DNA of 64,000 nt from NCBI RefSeq assembly GCF_000004195.4, contig NC_030683.2, positions 87,569,410-87,633,409 of the forward strand. The letters run 5' to 3'. A model generated the notes under the pieces. That model was given only the letters and a program-made list of their open reading frames with translations, was not told where the DNA came from and ran no database searches. The translations under genes were made by a program, and so were the position numbers. The stretch is from Xenopus tropicalis. Its lineage: Eukaryota > Chordata > Amphibia > Anura > Pipidae. Shown piece by piece: positions 57,943-64,000 of this stretch (position 1 is the stretch's first letter; each line of letters begins with the position of its first letter).

Positions 57943-58095
57943 TGTGTCTTTTTTTGCTGCCAATTCACCCAATTTGACGCGCAAAGAATTTTTCTGCAGC
58001 AAATTTTTGCTGAAGTTTCGTGAAACAATTTGCCAAAGGCGAAATGTGGAAATTCGATGCAAATCCATACCTGGTGAAAAAATATGCTCATCACT

Positions 58096-60186
58096 AGTAG
58101 TAAACATTACAATATATACCAGTTAGCTAACACAATATATGCCTACCTACCCAAGTAATCCCATTGCAAGAAATCTGTTTCAGTTGCAGTAACTGTTGGT
58201 GTTGGACTTGCACAAGAACAAGGCAGATTGATTTTAATCTCAACCTATTTTTGTGATGTGCTGGTTTTTAAGGCAAGCCATTGCTTCCTATAAATATTTA
58301 GACATCATTGGATGCTTTGCTGAGGCACACTTTTACTTTGATAACTCATTTTTTATGACAATCTTAATGATGCTGCTACCATAAAGAACTGTGTTCCGTT
58401 AATCATACAAGGTTCATTTGGCTTTTATTTGGAGAAAACAAAAGGAATCCTGCAGGGAACCCTTCTGAAGCAATATGGATTATGCAGACGGATTTTGTTT
58501 ATTTTCTTCATCAGCTTCTGCCACTTCAATCAGTTCTTCCAATGAATTAAAAAATTATTTCACAGCAAACATCCAATTCCAGGGATCCAAGGCATCAACA
58601 AAACCATCTGCTCACACAGAATTTGTATGTATTTGTAAAAAGTTTATGAGTGAAATGAATTCTTTTTTTTTTTTTTACATTGGAAAAGTCACATTTCTGC
58701 TCAACACTCTATAATCAGAACGGATCACAGTATCTAAGGCTTTTTTTTAAAAAAGTTGTAGTGTAAACTTTAGCTTTAAAAAACTGTACACAATATTGGT
58801 TTAAAAGTGATTATATGCTCAAAAGTACTATGTTTATACTTTTAAAAAGTTCACAAAACAATTTTTACCTTGTATCTAAATGTATTATGTTTTCATATCC
58901 CAATTTACAAAAGTGTTTGCTCCAGGGTAACATTTATTTGCATTATTATGTTCCTTTACCTAGACACTAAATCATTGGGACAATTTTAGAAAACATTGCA
59001 AGCATAAAACTGAATAGATACAATCAAGGTTTCCAACAGTTTCTACTTCTAAGCAAGGGTTTTCACAATGATATCAAGGCTACACAAATAAATTTTTTAT
59101 GTAAATGCTAATTTTGCTCTTTTGAATTTTGACATTGAATTTCACATGTGTTACATGGTTGCTTGGCGTACTAAGTGGCTACTGAGAAATATGAGAAGGG
59201 AAAAACAACTTATTCATTGCATTGATTGTACAAAGAAAAAGAAAATTGGCAAAGGAGAACTGGCTCAGCCGGATATCCTGGGACTTCTTGTCACTTTATA
59301 ATCTTCACAAAAAACGATATTAAAACATACTGATACCCAAAATATGTAGCATATGTATCAATGTTCTTTGTAAGTTTCTGTTCCAGTTTTCAAATTACAA
59401 TGATAGAGTTTGATAATCTGCATTTAGTAAAATATTGGCTTTGATCACTGCTATCTCATTAAATGACTGACTGCACCATCAGCATCCACACTGCATGGAT
59501 GTAGTCTATTTCTCTGGAAAAGAGTTGTCCAGATGGAAAGCAAATTTGGAATTAAAAATACCATCTGACAACCATTAGGACACTATTTATGAAAAGCCGA
59601 GTTTGATTTTTTTTTTTAAACAAGGGTCTTCATCAACAAATGTATTACTGATTATGTTGCTTTGGCTGCATTTATTAGCAACAGATTCATGATAAACTAT
59701 TCCAGGTAGCTGGCAGGTATCAGTTACCTTTTTGTTTAAAAAAAAATATCTTCATTAAGATAATAGGCTTGATGAAGTAGTTGCTTCAGAACTAGATCAA
59801 TAAATTGCTACCATCTAAGGAAGACGTAAGTGGTTAGCAGAGAGTTGTTGGCCATGCAATTAAAGTGTTTCAGTTATTCATGTATAAATCAAAAGGGTTG
59901 AGGAGCCTCATGTGTATGCAAATAAACACGAGGAATTCTGTGTAAAAGTCCCAAAGAGCTCCAAGAAAATGCCATTTACCTGGGTTTATTCTATAGTCTA
60001 AAGTTCACCCACTGGGTTTTTAAAGCAGAAGCCAGGATAATAGTTAATTATATTCCCAACTACTGATGCCACACATTGTGCCACATTTATTCCAACAATT
60101 CAAGCATAACTGCTCCCATAGAAAGTTGCATCCACATCAGAATAAGCAATAACATGGATAGGGCACTGGCATTCATTTACAGTACC
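58096..60186. other. Unique DNA with one exon-like segment
   Basis: Apart from the possible exon at 58475-58624, no repeat ends or credible frames are seen. Confidence 0.45.
58475..58624 (+). other. Exon-like open segment with ATG and GTATGT donor
   Basis: An ATG in a good context (A at -3, G at +4) opens 50 codons of mixed composition (MDYADGFCLFSSSASATSI at the start). The segment ends exactly at a strong donor GTATGT (58625). A first coding exon could look like this. However, a 150-bp frame with a donor-like hexamer occurs by chance in 2 kb of unique DNA, I recognise no protein, and no second exon is visible in the rest of the window. Confidence 0.2.
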
Positions 60187-60472
60187 CCTCTTCACAGGTT
60201 CGGACTGGGGGGTGCAGGGCCCACCAGGGCTCCCTGCAGGTGCCCCAGCCAGCCGTGTCCCCTACCCCCCCAGGGGCCCCCCTATACCCCCCCGCAGGGC
60301 CCCCACCTGACGTCCTCCCCAAGCACGTATAAATTGAACGCGTCAGGGGAGGAACAGTCAGTAGGAGGAGCGCCGGCAAAGGAAGGACTGGGCCGTTGGG
60401 GCCCACTAGGGCCGGGGCCCACCAGGAATTTTTCCCGGTGTCCCGGCAGCCCAGTCCGACCCTGCCTCTTCA
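60187..60472. mobile_element. hAT element, 270 bp, exact 8-bp target duplication
   Basis: CCTCTTCA stands at 60187-60194 and 60465-60472. Just inside are CAGGTTCGGACTGGG and its inverse CCCAGTCCGACCCTG. The interior is GC-rich with GGGCCC-type words. The end CAGGGTCGGACTGGG is a family I know from several vertebrates. Frames here are GC-driven and not genes. Confidence 0.9.
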
Positions 60473-60640
60473 TTTAGGTACATTTTTAGGAGTGCCATAC
60501 AATCTACAAACAGTTGCATAACAAATAAGCAAAAAATGGGCACTCTAAGATTACAAAAACTTGTAGAAAGAAGTATGATTGCAAACTATCAACATTGTGT
60601 TCAGGTTTGGAAATTTTTACAAGTGCTGCAAGGGTATATG

Positions 60641-60880
60641 ACAGGTATGGAATCCATAATCCGAAACTTGTTATCCAGAAAGTTCCAAATCATGGGAAGG
60701 CCATCTCCCATAGACTACATTATAAGCAAACAATTCTAATTTTTAAAATGTATTTCTTTTTTCTCTGTAATAATAAAACAGTACGTTGTACTTGATTCCA
60801 ACTAAGATATAATTGATCCTTATTGGACGCAAAACAAACCTATTGGGTTTAATTAAGGTTAAATATTTCTTTAGTAGATT
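60641..60880. mobile_element. CAGGTATAGGA-type MITE, right part missing
   Basis: It starts ACAGGTATGGAATCCATAAT and keeps CTCCCATAGACTACATTATA and CCTTATTGGACGC, then stops after CCTATTGGGTTTAATTAAGG. The last 70 bp and the right inverted end are absent. It is the most diverged of the four copies. Confidence 0.8.
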
Positions 60881-62628
60881 ACTTGTTGGTCAACATGTGT
60901 TCATAACTTCAATCTTTTGACAACCTTAACAAGGAATTAAGTTTGTGGAAGATATATGCAGCAGACAGCATGGTGCCGTGACAACTTCACAACAAAGTGG
61001 AACTACCCTAGGTAATATCTCCCAAGTCTTCTTCTTTCATGGTGTAAAATAGTTGAACAGTTCTCCAAGATCATCATGTCCTGCTGAACCTGGGAAACAT
61101 GGGAAGTATGTGTATTTCCTAATACAAACTATTCTTTTTATGCATTCCATTGCATCACCTCAACTAAATGGAAAAGCATCTCTTTATGGTTAGGGAATAG
61201 ATTTTTGTGTGAGCTCTTTGCTCTGCTCTACCGGCTTCACATTATTGCTTTACTAACAAAGATATGGATGTAATTATACTGCACAATTGATTGTCGGTTG
61301 ATTTGTATAAGTTTATTACTCTGCAGTAAGCACTAACACCCATTGAAAATGAATGTGTCCTCACAAGTCAGACATTTTCAGACCAATGCATTCATGAGCT
61401 TTGATCATTTTGGAGCACCTTTCTGATCTTCAAGAGAAAATGATCAAAAACTGATGAAATCCATCAGTACAAGTCAATTTAAAGATCATTGTGTACCTGA
61501 CATATACACAGGGATAAGAATAGAGCATGTATTATGATCATTTTCAGATTAAATCAAACTTATTATAAGTAGTATGTTAAGTAATAAAAATAGATTTGTT
61601 TATATCTATTTTTTACTGCACAGTTTAAAAACCTACTTAAATCATAAAAGGAACTATTTTCTCCAGGGAAAAAGAAAAATGATCCCTTCCAAATGAATAA
61701 ACTCATTTTTAAATAAACCAACTGAATATAATCACTTCTACAGACTTAAAGATACAATGAATAGCTTAACAAATGAGTAGGAGTAAATATCAAATTAAAC
61801 ACTTTGATAAGTAAAGAAGTTTTGATGTAATCTATATCTCTCTGACTTTATATTCACTTGAAAGAAACTCTAGGGAACTGCTTTAAGTAACTCAGAAAGA
61901 AACATTTTTTTTACATATATGAGAAGACAGCTAAATAAAGACTTTTCCTTTCTCAAAAAGTAACAGCAGCACACAGTAGGTAAAACTACTGTTAATGGAA
62001 GACTGTATTGGTAATGAAATGCAAATGAAGGGATCACAGCCGGCAGCATTTTACAGGCTTGCTAAAGAGGGCTTCCAACAGTGTTTGCCATATCAGCTTT
62101 TAGCACACATTGTCCTGTTGCCTTAAGGGGCCCAATGGGGAAAATAAATTAGGATGATTGCACATTTGCCACCAAACTGGCAGGTAACCAAGCAGACAAT
62201 ACTTCAGGCAACCTACACAACTTTTTTGCTAGCAGCAGGTATGTGATCTGCAACGCTGTCATGGGATGCAGCAAAAAAAAAATGAATAACTGCAATTTTC
62301 CTTTTATTCTGTCCTGATTATTATGGGAATCAGTGTCTCTATGATGCCAATGCTAGACTTGTCAGTTACTTATCTCATTTTTATCTACTTATAAAAAAGC
62401 TCATGATTGTTATGAATGTTAATGTCAGTTATTGTGATTGCAAGATTATACAGTAATAGGGATGACTGAAACTTTTTGCCTAGTACAGTTTTAAAGCTAA
62501 ATTAATTGTTTTGCTGTCGTTCAAATTTTGTACCAATCTATGCTATAATTTTTTCATTTCACAACATATCTTGAAGCTGCCACTTTTCCATTGAGATCAT
62601 CCTATTATGTGAAAACTACCTACCTGCT
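60881..62628. other. Unique AT-rich DNA, nothing recognised
   Basis: No repeat ends or open frames of note. Confidence 0.45.
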
Positions 62629-62715
62629 AGTTAATCCAGAGGAAGGCAAAACACCTTCTGAACCCTCTTTAATTTGCCTGTGTGTCCCAGACTCTAAGAT
62701 GGCAGTCGGCATAGT
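62629..62715. mobile_element. Interspersed retroelement-like repeat, partial copy 3
   Basis: AGTTAATCCAGAGGAAGGCA and GACTCTAAGATGGCAGTCGG match the family at 15464 and 48861. Only a central piece is preserved. Confidence 0.55.
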
Positions 62716-63004
62716 CTACTACGGTTACCATCAGTCCCCATTTCAGATTCCCTGTCCCTGAGGAAAATTGACCCAGGCTAGTGTCCCCTGACTTTGAAAG
62801 CTGTCCCTGGAGCAATAGGGTCACCCCCACCCCAGCCACTTGTTGCTATTCCAGGAAAGAAGGAAGGTGTGATCTTCTGTCACCTGTAGTGGAGATGCCC
62901 CACTACATCTCCCTCTTCTCTCATCACATGTTCTTCAAACTTCTTGCACCAGCATTCCTGTTGCTGAAGGAAACTCTCCTTCTCTATTGCACTTTGCTGT
63001 GCTA
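62716..63004. other. Unique DNA, nothing recognised
   Basis: Short spacer before the hAT MITE. Confidence 0.4.
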
Positions 63005-63257
63005 CATCTGACTAGTGATGAGCGAATCTGTCCCGTTTTGCTTCGTCTGAAAATTCTCGAATCTAAAGGGTGAAAAAAGAAAAATTTGTCGCACATGTCA
63101 TTTTTTTTGCCACTACCAATTTTTTGATGCGTGCAACAATTATTTGTTGTGTGCCCAATTCTTCTGCTGTGAATTGTCACCCCTTTCCCAAAAAAATCTG
63201 CCAATGGCGCCACAAATCCATGCCTGGAGAATTATTTTGCCCATCACTACATCTGAC
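63005..63257. mobile_element. hAT MITE (TAGTGATGAGC ends), exact 8-bp target duplication
   Basis: CATCTGAC at 63005-63012 and 63250-63257 encloses TAGTGATGAGC and GCCCATCACTA. This copy fixes the ends and superfamily of the family also seen at 29014 and 57161. The interior (237 bp) is rich in TTTGTCGCAC-type words and encodes nothing. The minus-strand frame crossing it is not a gene. Confidence 0.9.
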
Positions 63258-63332
63258 AGGTCATTGGCTCTTACTGCTGGCTGAACTTTGGAAATATTGC
63301 TTGCATTATGGTTTTAGGACTAGCAATATGTA

Positions 63333-63752
63333 TTAAAGGATTGGTTTGCCTTTATGTTAACTTTTTGTATGTTATAAGATATCCAATTCCTAGCAATTTT
63401 GCAATTGTTCTTTTTTATTTATTTTTTATAATTTGTCAATTATTTATCTCCCTATGCTGCCACTTTAGCTTTCAAATGGGGGTCACTGACCCCGGCAGCC
63501 AAAAAACGTTTGCTCTGTGAGGCTACAATTTGATTGTTTTTGTTGTTTTTTATTCCTTATATTTCTTCTCAGGCCCCCTCCTATTCAAATTCCAGTCTCT
63601 CATCCAAACCACTGCCTGGTTGCCAAGGTAAACACGACCCTAACAAAAGCTAAATAACTGAAATAAAAAATGAAAACTGGTTACAAATTGGTATAAAATA
63701 TTATTCTCTATGCCATACTAAAAGTTAATTTAAAGGTGAACAACCTATTTAA
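63333..63752. mobile_element. TTAA MITE (TTAAAGGATTGGTTTGCC)
   Basis: The left end TTAAAGGATTGGTTTGCC ... TTAACTTTTTGTATG is the inverse of the right end CATACTAAAAGTTAA ... AGGTGAACAACCTATTTAA. TTAA lies at both edges. The interior holds GGGGTCACTGACCCC, a perfect palindrome, at 63479-63493. It is 420 bp and non-coding. Confidence 0.8.
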
Positions 63753-64000
63753 AATGTTTGGCTGTGATGTTGAGAGGGTGTATGGCAATGGGTGTGCGGG
63801 CAAAAAGTGGGCATGGTATATAAAAATATGCGACATGCGCTGCAGGCCCATTCCTGATCCGGGATTTTTAAACTTGTTTAATTCAGATATTAAGTTTCAG
63901 TACTCTATCAAATCGTTCCAGATGGAAAATAAAGAATATCCAAGTAGGTTGGAAAAGTTTTACCAAGCAGTAATTGATATATATGTTCCCAATATTTACA
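63753..64000. other. Unique DNA to the window edge
   Basis: No repeat ends or coding frame; continues past the window. Confidence 0.4.

Larger units (their letters stand above)
57161..58095. mobile_element. hAT-like MITE (TAGTGATGAGC ends) carrying an LTR-like insert
   Basis: The left end TAGTGATGAGCAAATCTGTC and right end GCTCATCACTA are inverted. The interior near the ends matches 29014 and 63013 (words GGCGAAATGTGG and AATCCATACCTGG). The 8-bp flanks ATTGTAAA and GTAGTAAA agree at six positions. Family members elsewhere are about 240-260 bp; this one is 935 bp because of the insert at about 57275-57942. Confidence 0.75.

Noticed and set aside
60076..60477. 133-codon Pro/Gly-rich frame
   Set aside because: It begins outside and ends inside a GC-rich 270-bp hAT element; the composition explains the openness.
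1..64000. tRNA, rRNA, snRNA genes and a host multi-exon gene
   Set aside because: I looked for cloverleaf arms, A/B-box pairs and runs of conserved exons with splice sites. Nothing convincing was found by eye; a covariance-model scan could still detect a small RNA.

Overview
This 64 kb window is repeat-rich vertebrate DNA. I recognise no complete host protein-coding gene. The repeat families point to a frog of the genus Xenopus: terminal-inverted-repeat elements starting CAGGTATAGGA, many TTAA-flanked MITEs, hAT elements with TAGTGATGAGC ends, Harbinger-like elements ending in GGGCCCGATTCAC, a Rex1/Babar-type LINE and a fish/frog Tc1 element. The species call rests on memory of these families, not on a search. 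The unique DNA between repeats is AT-rich and reads as intergenic or intronic sequence.

Layout, left to right. 1-7 kb: CAGGTATAGGA MITE, TTAA MITE and an LTR-like segment on the minus strand with a TATA box and poly(A) signal. 7-15 kb: fold-back TTAA MITE, an 874 bp hAT element with an exact 8-bp target duplication, a TTAA MITE carrying promoter-type motifs, a 41-bp perfect inverted repeat bounded by a 14-bp direct repeat, a large palindromic MITE and a Harbinger-family fragment. 15-22 kb: a retroelement-like repeat, a 0.7 kb long-inverted-repeat element, an unidentified coding-like patch, about ten tandem units with CCAAT boxes, and a broken Ty3/gypsy-type gag. 22-29 kb: mostly unique DNA, then a decayed Tc1 element interrupted by a LINE tail.

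29-33 kb holds the most gene-like object. It is a Harbinger-type element carrying a two-exon gene for a Myb/SANT-like protein (30064-31471) with good splice sites and one premature stop. No transposase gene accompanies it. A second gag remnant lies at 34.6-35.1 kb.

36159-43082 is the most striking structure. It is a 6.9 kb element with TTAA at both edges and piggyBac-like CCC termini. Its interior is a 4.8 kb tandem array of about 12 units in three length classes (about 384, 425 and 356 bp), with higher-order duplication, and its right end is rich in perfect hairpins.

43-64 kb: further MITEs, including a three-level nest at 46126-47590 (LINE tail inside a TTAA MITE inside a Harbinger-like MITE), the 3' end of a Rex1-like LINE, a second copy of the promoter-motif MITE, several hAT elements (two with exact 8-bp duplications), an LTR-like insert inside a hAT MITE, and long featureless stretches. 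The parts do not form a pathway. The window is a layered record of transposition, useful mainly for dating nested insertions, for TE-borne promoter motifs and for the piggyBac-like satellite array.
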